Below are positions 12,089 to 22,802 of a DNA stretch of 64,000 bases, piece after piece. A program made the translations under genes and the position numbers. Location: assembly GCA_007449985.2 (NCBI GenBank), contig VIIQ02000896.1, positions 62,001 to 126,000 of the forward strand, written 5' to 3'. Within the stretch, counting starts at the first letter, position 1. Every line of letters begins with the position of its first letter. Below the pieces are notes generated by a model, which was not told the DNA's origin, did not search any database, and saw only the letters and a list, made by a program, of their open reading frames with translations. The DNA is from Desmodesmus armatus. Lineage: Eukaryota > Chlorophyta > Chlorophyceae > Sphaeropleales > Scenedesmaceae.

Positions 12089-15000
12089 ATGGCAGCAGCG
12101 CCAGCCATGGCACTGGGGTGGGTGCTGCTGTGCCTCCTGGTAGCAGGGCAGCTTGCAACAGCTGCCAGGCAGCCTCAGGACAGCAGCATCACCCTCGACA
12201 AGCGCCATAAGCATAAGCATCCATACTCAGCCCCAGCTGGCTGGTTCATTCAGGTGAGGGTGTGTTGTGGGCACACAAACAGGGTACATCATGCTGACCT
12301 GGCGGAATATTCTGTGTTCAGTCACAAGCCACAGCGCAGCAACTGCTTCCTGATCGCTCTTTTGACGACGAATATATAAGTAGTTGCCAGCGTGGCACCC
12401 ATACCATGGTCAATGTTGTGCTTGTGGCCCTGGTAGGAGCGTGCCTCCAAGATGCTGCCAGGTGCTGGGCAGCACTTCAATTTTGGTGCCCTGAAGCCCT
12501 GGGAGGATATCCTGCAGTACGTGGACGAGAAGGAAAGTGAGTATGACCGCTATCGGCACCACTATCCTTTGCATAATTTGTGTTGTTGCCAACCACCACT
12601 GGCAGCGTCCCAAGGTTTATGTCGTCTTCAGAGTTCAGTCAGTCAGGGTGGCCAAAGATACAGCAGTTGCTGGGAGAAGCGTTATGCATACCAGCCAGCA
12701 GGCAGTGCGCAAATCTTCCCAGGTAATTTCATGCACCAACACAGCAGGTTTCGTTCCAAACAGCTTTTAATGATGCCCCCTCAGTCTACCCCATTCCTCA
12801 AGCCGTGCTGCATATCTCCACCCCCTTCCTTGCCGCCGCCTTTTACTTGTGCAGACAGCAAGCTGCTCCTGATTGTGCGTCACGGTCAGGCTGTCAGCAA
12901 CTACCTAGGAGAACTGCTGGGCCCTGATGAGTGGTTCAAGGTGGAGGGCACCTGCCAGTACGATGACAAGCAAGGAACCATCTACAATGTGTTTGACGCA
13001 GGTGTGTTGTCAAGGGTCAAAGCTTGGCTCGCTGCATGGCTGCTGCTGGGCAGGGACTGCCTCGCTCGCTGGCTGGTGCTTGTCAGGGCTTGCGCGGCTC
13101 TGCGGCTGCTGCCGGTCAAAGCTTGCCCGGGTTCCTGGCTGCTGAGCCTCTTACCGAGTGCACGAGGCTGCTGTCCCTCCACTGGTGAAGTAACGTACAC
13201 CGTATGGGTGGATGTGGACATGCACTTTGAAGGGGCCGGAGGCAGTAGGCGGGCGTGCCACCTGCCACAGAACCAGCAGTTGCGATACTACGCAGTTGTG
13301 CAGGTCATGGTTGGTGCTTATGGCTTGCAGATGGGTCTGGTGCGCCCACACAAGCGTTGACTTTGTTAAGGCTGGTCGGTGCGCAACATGCCACATTGCC
13401 GCGGCTTTGATGGAGAAACAGCACCAGGAGCTTCACGTCATCATTGGCACTGTTCAAAGCACCTGCTGTTCTACTGCCTGGCTGTTCTGTATCGCACTGT
13501 TTTGTACTGGACTGCACTGTGTCCTGCAGACCTGACTGGCACTGGGCATGACCAGGCTGTGTCCCTCAACTCAATCTTGAACGGTGGAGGCTGGTACAGC
13601 AAGATGACTGGTGGCATGCCTGTCCGTGCCATCATCAGCCCCCTCACTAGGTGGGTGGCGGCAGCAGCAGTAGACCTTGGCGAGCAATGTGGCTTTGGGT
13701 TGACAGGTGCAGTGGTCTCAACATCCAAGGATTGTAAAAGGAAGGGGGTTCCTGTTGTGCTTGCTCATTGCTGAGTGGTACCTGATGGATGCGGCTCTGT
13801 CAACACCAATATGTATGGAGGAAAGGGAACCCCTGCTGTGGTTTGCTTGCTGCTATCTCAACCACAACCACCTCTCAAGCTACATAGCTACATCGCGCAT
13901 ATGGCCTGGTGATCAACTACCTGCAGGTGCCTGCACACCGCCACCGAGGTCCTGAGGGACATTAAGGTAAATGCAACCAATGTGGAGGAGTTCGTGCGTG
14001 AGACCCTGGGCGAGGACACCTGTGACGCAAGGCGCAGCGTGTCAGACCCCGGCACACCACGGGCTGAGGAGGATATCAACAGGAGGCCCCCTCGCCCTGG
14101 ACCCGCTGGGCCTTGCTCCTTTGACAAGGGCATTGCCAGCCTGTACCCTCAGTACAAGTACAGGGTGAGTGGGAGTATGTGTGCCAGTGGTACATTCTCT
14201 GCTGGCGAATGGATGATATAGTGTCTTGGGGTTTGGGTTGATGCAGTGTGCAGTTGGTGTGATCGGTGCCATGACTGGCTGAAAGAGTTTGTACTGCCAC
14301 ACAACTGCATGTAACATGTGTTCTGTACCATTCAAATCGCTGACAAATGCTGTACAGCACTCAAGCTGTGACCGTCATGACGTCATGACGTGATCACTGA
14401 GGGCTGCGCTGTTGTGCTTGCACAGCCATACGTATTCTGATGTTTGCTGTTTCCTGCTGTGCCTGCATGTGTTTTACCCCCATGCAGGTGTATGACCCTG
14501 AGGTTGATGAGGATCGTAAGTTTGGTCTGCTGGGCGACTCTGACCACTTGTGGACCACCGACCAGCGTGAACAGCAAAAGGCCCAGGTGGGTGTAGTGTA
14601 GTGTAGTGTAGTGTAGTGTAGTGTAGTGTAGTGTAGTGTAGTGTAGTGTAGTGTAGTGTAGTGTAGTGTAGTGTAGTGTAGTGTAGTGTAGTGCAATCGC
14701 TGCTGAATGGGTGTTCAGCCAAGCGATGCCAGGGACAGCCTCAAGTTGCAGATAGTCTGTAGCACCGCCTGAGTCTGACACCCGAGAGTGCTTGGCCGCC
14801 AGCATAGGGCAGTGTTTCACCCCAAGTCCTTGTAGTGACATGTGCTCGTTCACAGCAAGTTGGGGAGGCGAAGTGGAGCTCATCACCCAGTGATTGAAGC
14901 TGCCATCTTCCAAAGGACCGCTTGTAACCCCATGTATCAAGCAATAATGATGGCCCTGCCACTGAGTGAAGTGTGATCTTTGTCCCTCCTTTCAGGTCAA

Positions 15001-15400
15001 GCGTGCCACCAAGTTCTTGAACATCCTTTTCAAGCATGCACCAGAGCCCGTCGTGGTGGTTGTCACACACAGCGGGTTCGCTCGCAGCATCCTGCTGGCA
15101 GCACAGCGTGAGCCTTACAGGCCACAGAACGCTGAGCTGATCCCAGCAGTTATTGAGCAGCGCAAGAAAAAGGGTGTCAGCAGTACTGCTGAGCAGCAGG
15201 AGCAAGAGGAAGAGGATGACAGTTGGATCGATGATGTGCTGGAGAGGCATGCTGAGGTGCTGAGGCAGCAGGAGGAGGAGGACAACCAGCTGCGGGGCCG
15301 GAAGAAGGGGCAGCAGGAGGGGGTGCAGAAGCAGAGCCCGTGCCTTATCCGTAGGTTCTTTGCGTGGGCCATGCAGAAGATCCACGAGGCAAGGCAGTGA
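12089..15400 (+). CDS. Histidine phosphatase (phosphoglycerate-mutase-like) with signal peptide
   Basis: Exons 12089-12253, 12437-12536, 12855-13001, 13530-13650, 13927-14164, 14488-14586 and 14996-15400 give 424 aa. The N-terminus (MAAAPAMALGWVLLCLLVAG) is a clear hydrophobic signal sequence. The phosphatase signature LLIVRHGQAVSN supplies the catalytic His98 in the RHG triad. DLTGTGHDQA matches the substrate-side LTxxGxxQ block, SPLTRCLHTATE the SPLxRaxqTA block, and VVVVVTHSGFARSILL the second catalytic His315. The last about 90 residues are Gln/Glu-rich and probably coiled coil. Insertions around 220-260 (Pro/Arg-rich) are lineage-specific. The family removes phosphate from small molecules or proteins through a phosphohistidine intermediate; the substrate cannot be read from sequence. 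The signal peptide suggests secretory, vacuolar or extracellular action. Confidence 0.86.
14373..14390. repeat. 18-bp perfect palindrome (CRE-like)
   Basis: CGTCATGACGTCATGACG is identical to its reverse complement and contains a central TGACGTCA, the consensus of bZIP/CREB factors. It lies in an intron of the histidine phosphatase gene. Confidence 0.85.
14591..14693 (+). repeat. (GTGTA)20 pentanucleotide microsatellite
   Basis: Twenty perfect GTGTA units (14591-14690) plus GTG. The array starts four bases after the CAG|GTGG 5' splice site of the sixth exon of the phosphatase gene, so every unit carries a potential GT donor. Long antisense frames reading HYTTL repeats are a by-product of this array. 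Confidence 0.97.
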
Positions 15401-15410
15401 AGCAGCCCTG

Positions 15411-15560
15411 TCCGCGTGTGCTGGCTGCAGCTTATGACTGCCTTTTGAATGCGCCGCTGCATGGCGTGCTGTGGTGTGCTGTGGTGTGCTGGCTGCAGCT
15501 TGTAACTGCATACTGAATGCACAGGTGCGTGGTGTGCTGTGGTGTGCTGGCTGCAGCACA
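15411..15560 (+). repeat. Imperfect tandem repeat in the phosphatase 3' UTR
   Basis: The phrase GTGTGCTGGCTGCAGC occurs three times (about 15417, 15484 and 15543), with GTGGTGTGCTGT blocks and a diverged TATGACTGCCTTTTGAATG / TAACTGCATACTGAATG segment between. The unit is about 60 bases. Confidence 0.75.
15501..15505 (+). terminator. TGTAA poly(A) signal of the phosphatase gene
   Basis: First TGTAA past the stop at 15400; a second occurs at 15570-15574. Either could direct 3' end formation. Confidence 0.4.
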
Positions 15561-16424
15561 GCAGCTGTTTGTAATGGGCCGACAGGAGTCAGTATGAGCA
15601 GGTGGTGTGGCCAGTTCCCATGGGCGTGACTGTTACAGTGACTTCATGCGCCAGGAATACTTGTGGTTGATTGTTGCATGGTGGCAGGATGTACAGCTTT
15701 GCTGTTGGCAGTGATCTGATGATTGTGGCGGCATGTACGGGGGCTGGGTGGAGGGGGTGTCATGGATGCACCCTTTGCTGGGCTTGCCTTGTGCAGACAA
15801 GGGTGTGCCTGTACAGTGACGTTTGCAGGCCTGCATGGTGGTAACCAGTACCTACAGGGGTACCAATGCATGTCTACATGGCTTCATTGATGAGCCACAA
15901 TGTGGGTGGCACCAAATGGAGGGAAGAGATGCACATCAGCTTACAGGTCATGCGAGGTCCCTGCCTCTAAGGCTTGAGCAATGTCTGAGGGCTCATGTTG
16001 CAATGTGTAAGGACAATGGTTGAAGGTTTTTGTTTGGCTGGCAGCAGATTTGTTCCTCAGAATAGCCTGCTCTCTTCATAGCAACTGCTGGGCTGCTCAT
16101 GGTCTGTGAGTGACAGGCTGGCAAACACGTGCGGAAGGTCAAGCAGCCCCTGCCACATGACAGTACAAGAGGCCACATGTCGGGCACTGAACGGGTAGGG
16201 TGTGTTTAGCCCAGAACATTTGAATTGATGCATTGGCCGTAAGTAGCCGGGCCAGTACAGGCACATGGCTGCTGGTGGCAGGCACAAGAGGGACTGGACT
16301 TATGGACGGAATGGAGCCTGCTGCAGCATGTGCTGAAACACTTGTCTCTGTCCAGCCACCAACACTGCACCCTGAGCCACTGGATCACGCCCACCCTGGC
16401 ATAGTCAGGATACTCAACAGTAAC

Positions 16425-16444
16425 AGCGGTTCAATAAAACCGCT
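16425..16444 (+). other. Small stem-loop upstream of RING gene
   Basis: AGCGGTT, a six-base loop and AACCGCT make a perfect 7-bp stem. It is 130 bases upstream of the proposed RING-gene start, possibly in its promoter or 5' UTR. No known function is implied. Confidence 0.5.
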
Positions 16445-16573
16445 CCCCCACTTTGCACCTAGGAGCCAGGTCAGGGGAACAATTCAATACTAGCGACCGT
16501 ATCATTCTGCGTGTTCCTGCGTCAGTGGCAGCTGCTAAGTCCACAGCACGGTTTGCAAGCAGGGAAGAACGAA

Positions 16574-19291
16574 ATGGTGCGTACACTCCTGTTGCAGCAG
16601 CGGCCCTGCCAGTGAGGCAAGCCTTACGCTAGATTATCACTTGTTACGGTCTGTTTGCGCAGGCACGTCCCAAGGCAGTGGTGAAGCAGCCCGTGGTCAA
16701 GCCATTCAACCCTGCTCATCACCTGCACCACACCGTTGTGAGTGTTCACTCAGCTCGCGCGGCTGCTGGACAGCTTTAGTACGTGTACATGCACGTAATG
16801 GCAGCTGGGTGTGCTCCAAGAGGCAGCACACTTGCCATTCAGTACCTACCAACCTCCTGGAAGCTCTGCAGCACACAGCTGTTTCATGAAAGCCTCTGGG
16901 TGTTGCTGTGAGGATTCCAGGGCTTGCAGCTTCAGCTGTATCCATGTCCAGCCTGCTGGCACAGCCTCTGCAACAGCAAGGTGTGCCGCCTTCTAGCTAC
17001 AACAGCTGCATGGGAGGCCCCCTTCTGCAACTATGGGGGTGATCAAGGTTGTTGCTGCTGTGTGTGGGTGCTTGCAGGACTTGGTGGAGTGCCCTCTGTG
17101 TATTGAAGCACTTGACGCCACTGATCGGGATTTCTGGCCATGCCCATGCGGGTAAGCAATGCACGACTGTGCAGCCACTCCCCCAGCCGCAGCAGTGGTG
17201 GCTGTAAGCCGCCCTGGCCGTGAGGGTTTGTTGATTGCCACCATCATCAATGCATTGGATTGCTGTCATTGCTGTCATGCAGAACAGCCGACACACTACA
17301 GTTCCTGCCCGCAGCAGGAAGCACGCATTTTGTCTGGTCAGGCACAAACACAGGGGGTCCTAGTAATGTGGCCCTCCCAACAGGGGTTGGCCAACCCTTG
17401 TTGGGAAGGCCACCCCAAGCACCAAAGCTTGCGGCTGCTGACTCTCGCCCCTGGCATTTGCTGCAGGTACCAAGTGTGCCTGTTCTGCTACCAGCGGTTG
17501 CAGAATGAGTACAACAACACCTGCCCAGGCTGTCGACAGCAGTACAGTGATGACCTGGAGGGTGTGCGGAAGCACATTGCACGCAAGCAGCAGCAGCAGC
17601 AGAAAGCTGAGCCAGTTACCCCGCGTGCAGCGCCAGCCAGCAGCAGCCATGCAGGCCACCACCACCCTCACCACCATGGTCACGCTACGCACCATGGCCA
17701 TGCAGGGCATGCAGCCCATGCAGGCCATGCAGCTGCAAGTCGGGCTACCAAGCTGCCTGGACCTCCAGCCAAGCAGCCAGCAGTACATGCAGACAGTGCA
17801 GGACACACAGGGCGAGCTGCAGCGCACGCTGCTGCTGAGGCAAGCAGCAGCCTACCGCCAACTGCCAGCTGGGCTGTGGCGTCTCCTGCTGACGCAGCTC
17901 AGGCGCAACACCAGCAGCAGCAGCAACACCACCACCAGCAGCAACAGGTGCAGCAGGAACCACCGCCACCAACCACTGGAGACGAGTCTGCGTGGCCCAC
18001 CCTGGGTGCAGCACAGCAGCAGCCCAAGCCAGAGCCACCAGCACATGGCCACGAGCGGCGGCGCAGCAGCAGCAACAGCTTGACGGCACCGCCCCCACAG
18101 CAGCAGCGGTTTGAGCCCTGCCGTAGCAGCTTTGAAAGCACCGGCAGCACACACACAGTGCACTCGGAGCGGCAGCATCAACAGCAGCAGCACCAACTGG
18201 AGTCATGCTTCAGCGACAGTGACCTGCAGACCTCCCCAGCAGCTGACCAGGAGGGGGAGGGCCCCGAGCAGCAGCAGCAGCCGCAGTTGGAGCGCAACAG
18301 CAGTGGCTACACCACAGTGCAGGTCTCTACTGTGGTCAGCGGCCAGCGCCACGACGTGTGCGTGCATGTCTCGCATGCAGAGGAGGTGAGGGTGTTCCCA
18401 GAGGCTGCCGGCCTGCTGGATGTCCTGCAGCAGGCGGTGCACACCAGCAAGCTGTCCAGCACAGAGGCGGCTGTGCAGCTGGTGCAGTGCCTGCGGAAGC
18501 TGGAGGCAGACAGCAGCAGCAACGGCAGCAAGCAGGGCAACTGGCTACAGCAGGTGCTGGCGGCAAAGGGCAGCAACGGCACCGTGCCGCTGTCCTCTGG
18601 TCGGCCGCCCTTGTCAGCAAGGGCACCCCCTCCAGGCTTTGGCCCCGCTGCAGCCAGGCCTGCTGCTGCCACAGCCAATGGCCTCAGCAATGGCAATGGC
18701 ACACACCAGCACCACACGCAGCAGCAGCAGCATGAGCTGCCGCCAGCGGGGTGGAGCCCCGCGCACCGGGCAGCTCTGCAGGCGCAGGCACAGCAGGCGC
18801 AGCATGGCGAGACACCGCAGGGCAGCATGCACAGCGTGGACAGCACCAACAGCCTGTTCAGCCAGGGGAGCTCTCTGTCTCAGTCTATGTGGACGGACAA
18901 CGGCCTCCCTGGGGTGGACTTGGGCCTAGGGGCAGCAGCACGGCTGGGTACCGGCCTGGGCCCCACAGCCCACCCTGCTGCTGTGCCTGCCCGGCTGCAG
19001 ATGCTGTGGGCCAATGGTACTGCTGGCGTCAATGGCAGCAGCGCAGCAGGCAATGGGCTGGGCTACAGCAGCAGCAGCAGCCAGGTCACAGGGCCGCCGC
19101 CTGGCTTTGGGGGAGCAGGCATGCTGGGGTTGGGGTCACGGCTGAATGGCACCTACAACCCCTTGTCTTTTGCGAATGCGGGGGCGGCAGCACAGGGTGG
19201 TGGCAGCCTTGGTGTCCCCCCTGGTTTTGGGCTGTCTGAGAGTGCTAAGCAGCAGCAGGCGCAGCAGGCGGCCCTGTATCAGCCGTTCTGA
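16574..19291 (+). CDS. NOT4-like RING-finger protein (probable E3 ubiquitin ligase), no RRM
   Basis: Exons 16574-16576 (ATG only), 16663-16737, 17078-17151 and 17467-19291 give 658 aa. Residues about 31-77 hold a C4C4 RING of the CNOT4/Not4 type: CPLCIEALDATDRDFWPCPC, GYQVCLFCYQRL, then NTCPGCRQQY. Not4 is the E3 ligase of the CCR4-NOT deadenylation complex and normally carries an RRM and a zinc finger after the RING. Here the RING is followed directly by a His/Ala-rich stretch, Gln-rich runs and Ser-rich linkers. A short ordered-looking segment lies around 410-470 (HDVCVHVSHAEEVRVFPEA...). Three PPGFG motifs lie in the C-terminal third (APPPGFG, GPPPGFG, GVPPGFG). The one-codon first exon is inferred from an ATG|GTGCGT donor in phase and is the weakest part; the RING exons are secure. 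Confidence 0.8.
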
Positions 19292-20456
19292 GGAATAGAC
19301 TGGTGGCGTGCGCGAGAGAGGGAGTGTTGCGAGGGTTCATCGCGGTTTTGTTTAGTGCTTGGTGTGATGTTGCATCGTCTAGGTAGTGAGTGCTTGGTGC
19401 TGATGTGGTTGCATGCATGAGCAGGCTCGTGCTGTGTTGTACGCAGTGTGTCTGCATGACTGTAACAACATGCTGACGGCAGTGTCTGGATGGTGCAGAT
19501 ATCTCTGCCCTCTACTTCAGAAACCACTGCATGGTAGGACAGACGTTGATGTTTTGGGTCATGGCGCAAGGAGCAGTAGCAAAACCATTCCACAAGAGCG
19601 TACACACAAGCAAATGTCACAGAACCTGTTGTACGAGGCACATTCAGTCAGTTCATATCGCCAAAATTGCTGAACTGCCCCAGTTGTTATCATACAGCAG
19701 CCAGACTGTCAAACTGAGTTGTCTGCCATGTCCTAATGCCAAAAGAAGACACTGGCACTACCTGCATGATACAAGCCTTCCAGATGCATGTTTGTTGATG
19801 ATGGTGACAGCAGCACAGCACTGCACAGCATGATGGAAGCGGCAGCATAAACCTAAGGGACAAGCCTGGTAGGCGTTAGCCGCCAGTGGCCTGCAACACA
19901 CATCTGGGCCTCAGCGCCAACAGCAAACCAGCACCCCCAAGCTGCAGCAAAACCACAGGGTTTGCGTATCATGCTGCCACCCGGCTCAAATGCAGTACAG
20001 CCAGAAATGCAGAAACTCGGTCAGCATGCCGATACATCTCAGCAGGGTGCTCAGCAGACCCCCCCCCCCCAAAACCCCTGTGTCGTGTGTGCGCACACAA
20101 ACAAGCATCGCAGTGCCCAAGTCGGCTCAGCACATGCGTACACACCCACACACATCCCAGCAGATAGCAGGCGCACAAGCACCTGGCAGTCCTGTGTGAC
20201 TTAGGTGAGTGCGCCACACCTCATTCAATCAAACAGCCAATACACAAACAGCCGCACAAGCACGCCCTGTGGGTCGAACCTTGCCATGCTGCCGCCACCT
20301 GCCAAACTGGAGCCACCTGTGCCAGGTCAAGCGGTGGAGACCGCTGCAGCTTTCAGCACATGTTGGTCTACATGCAGCCCCTGTCACATACCCGGAGCCC
20401 ATCACAACCGCCTTGCCTGCTTTGATAGCGCCCCTACTGCAGTGTGCTGGCCGCTC
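19292..20456. other. Convergent 3' flanks of RING and F-box/LRR genes
   Basis: The two genes end toward each other. Bases 19292 to about 19830 are TG-rich on the plus strand and about 19850-20456 are CA-rich (TG-rich on minus), as expected for two long 3' UTRs meeting near 19840. ORFs here lack family resemblance. Confidence 0.5.
19461..19465 (+). terminator. TGTAA poly(A) signal of the RING gene
   Basis: TGTAA 170 bases past the TGA stop of the RING gene. Confidence 0.45.
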
Positions 20457-22802
20457 CTAGCGCCATGCCGGCCCACAGCGGTGCTCCCACCGGCCCAAGT
20501 CCTGTGAGCGGGAATGCAGCTGCCTCTCAGCTGCTCCAAGCTGCTGCTCCCTGGCCATGATGTCATCGAACCTCCTGTCGAGCTGCCGCCACCTCTCAGC
20601 ACACTCGGCTTCCCTCGCTGCCACCTGCGCAGCAGCACCAGCTACCCTGCGCTCCCTGTCCTCCACACTCTGTGTCCTGCACCTGAGCTCCTTCTCCCTG
20701 GCCTGGAGATTTGCGTCCTTGCTCTGCAGCTGCTCCAGCAGCACTGTCTGGCATACACTGCTCTGGAAGCACAGGCGCATCAGCTGCTGGGAAACATCAG
20801 GCACCTGCAGATAGCAGCAACGTGATGACCATGTCAGCTTGCCGTCATATGTACTTGGCTTATAAGTGTCTGCTCTAGCGCAGTATTAAGGTAATCGTCG
20901 CCAGCAGGACTGAGTATGTTCCGCTAACCCGACACATATGCTACAGAGGCACGTCAGGTTGACAGTTGGGGTCTCGGCCATAATCATGCAAAGTGCTCTC
21001 TGCGCTGCAGCACAGCAAGTGACTCACCTGGCCGACTGGCGCCTCATTGATCAAGTCCCTTGTGCGCTGAATTGTCACACCACCACTGGCCAGCACCGTC
21101 ACACCGCTGGCCACCACCTCGCTGAGGTTGCCTGTGACGTGCAGGTTGTCAAGCCGTGATAGGGCTGTCAGCTGCAGGAGGCCCAGATCTGTGATGGGGC
21201 TGGGGCCCTTGATCTTCAGGGCGGTCAGGCGCTGCAGGGAGGCCAGCACGGGCACATCTTCATCCCTGATGCGGCTCATGTGCAAAGCCTGCAGGCGAGA
21301 CAGCTGCAGCAGTGGTGTCCACTGGATGTCAACCTGGGTTGACTGCACGCACGACAAGTCTACCAGGTTGGGGAAGCACTTGACCAGGTTGGAGAGGTTC
21401 TCTGTGTCCAGTGGCTTGGATTTGGGATCGTCGACGGCAAGGCTCCAAACGCTGCGAAGGGGTGTGCGAGTCTCTGCCAGGTGTTGCCACAGGCCTTCAG
21501 GCAAGTTGGCCTCTGACAGCACCAGCACACGGAGGTTTTTCATACGGGTCACTGACTTGTAGTCCTCTGGGTGCTCTGCAGGGTGCTTCAGGGTGCCTGT
21601 GAGGTCCAGCTTCGTCACGGCTGTGAGGTAGGGCAGCATCCGTAGGAAGCAGGAGGTGCCGCGCTCATCGGCTCGCATGGCGCTCTTCCTGATGATGAGA
21701 TCGCGCAGATTGCTCATCTGCTGCAGCGCTGCTGGCCTGAAGACCCTGCAACCAACAACATCCAGCTCCTGCAGGCTAGTGAGATGGTATAGGTCTGGTG
21801 TCTGCTTGAAGCGGAGGCCAATGTGCTGCTTAGACTCGTGGCAGTCCAGCTTGAGGCTGGTCAGGCGCTGCAGGCGGCTGATGCCATTGAACTTGTCCTG
21901 CTCGTCAGCAGCCAGCGCAACATGGAATTGCTGAAGGTCTGTGAGGCAGCTGAGGTGCTGCAGGCTGGCAAACCTCATGGTCTCCGACAGGCACACGCTG
22001 GTCAGGCGGACAAGCTGTGACGGCAGGTTGCCGGGCAGGAGGGAGACGGCTTCGTTTGCGCGCCTGCTGCAATCAGCGTCCCACTTCACTACCAACTCCT
22101 GCAGGTCCTGCAACACCGACAGCCCTGCCAGCTCCCGTGACAGGTCCAGCACACTGCAGTTCAGCAGGCACAGGCTGGTGAGGGCCGTGCACGAGGACAC
22201 GATGCCCGGCTGCTGACTGCCTGGAACGGACGTGAGCTGCACCAGGCTGTCTGTGAGCTGCAGCTTGAGGAGGCCGGGGCAGGGCAAACACTGCAGGGTA
22301 TAGGGCAGCCCCAGTGGTCCCGTCAGGGGCAGCTTGAGGTCAAAGCTGACCACCAAGGCCCCATGCGACTTCAAATAGGCCTGCAGGCTGTGGACTGTGT
22401 CCATGCTGGCTGCATGGTGCTTGATGGACGTGGTAGCAGCTACTGCTGCCCTCTCAAACTTGGTGCTGAGCAGGGCGCACCCCAACAGGCGCTGTTGCAG
22501 CGGAACGTACTGCATCAGCACCACCAGCACCTCATCTGGCAGGTCGGACAGCTGCAAGGCGGAATTGAAGAGTTGCAGGCACAGATGGGCGTGGTGACTG
22601 ATCGTGTGTTTGAAAATGGATGCTGCTGAAGCTGTGTTGTGTACTGCTTTGCTGTGCAGTGCTTTGCTGAGCAATCACAACGACAGCAGGAGGCCCAGCA
22701 CTGGGGGGTGGCACAGGCGTCATCAGCCGCACTCACGCTTCTTCTGTTGTGCTTGTCCTTTTGCAACATGTACAGAGGCCTCAGCAAGGCTGCCTCAGCC
22801 AT
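20457..22802 (-). CDS. F-box / leucine-rich-repeat protein with C-terminal coiled coil
   Basis: Exons 22737-22802, 21028-22551 and 20457-20804 give about 645 aa. The F-box is at about residues 23-65 (LSDLPDEVLVVLMQYVPLQQ, then LGCALLSTKFERAAVAA). About 400 residues of irregular LRRs follow, with repeats such as LTSLCLLNCSVLDLSRELAG, LTSLKLDC, LTSLQELDVVGC and LTALKIKGPSPITDLGLLQL. The last exon encodes about 115 residues rich in Arg, Glu and Gln in heptads (QAREKELRCRTQSVEDRERR), so a coiled coil is predicted. F-box/LRR proteins are substrate receptors of SCF ubiquitin ligases: the F-box binds Skp1 and the LRRs bind the target. The first exon (MAEAALLRPLYMLQKDKHNR) is joined by a good GTGAGT donor, but the acceptor is less certain. 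Confidence 0.8.

Larger units (their letters stand above)
15401..16573 (+). other. Intergenic: phosphatase 3' UTR and RING-gene upstream region
   Basis: No supported gene. It holds a minisatellite at about 15411-15560, two TGTAA signals and a small stem-loop at 16425-16444. Confidence 0.5.

Noticed and set aside
14383..14940. Minus-strand ORFs with long HYTTL repeats
   Set aside because: Produced entirely by the (GTGTA)20 microsatellite.
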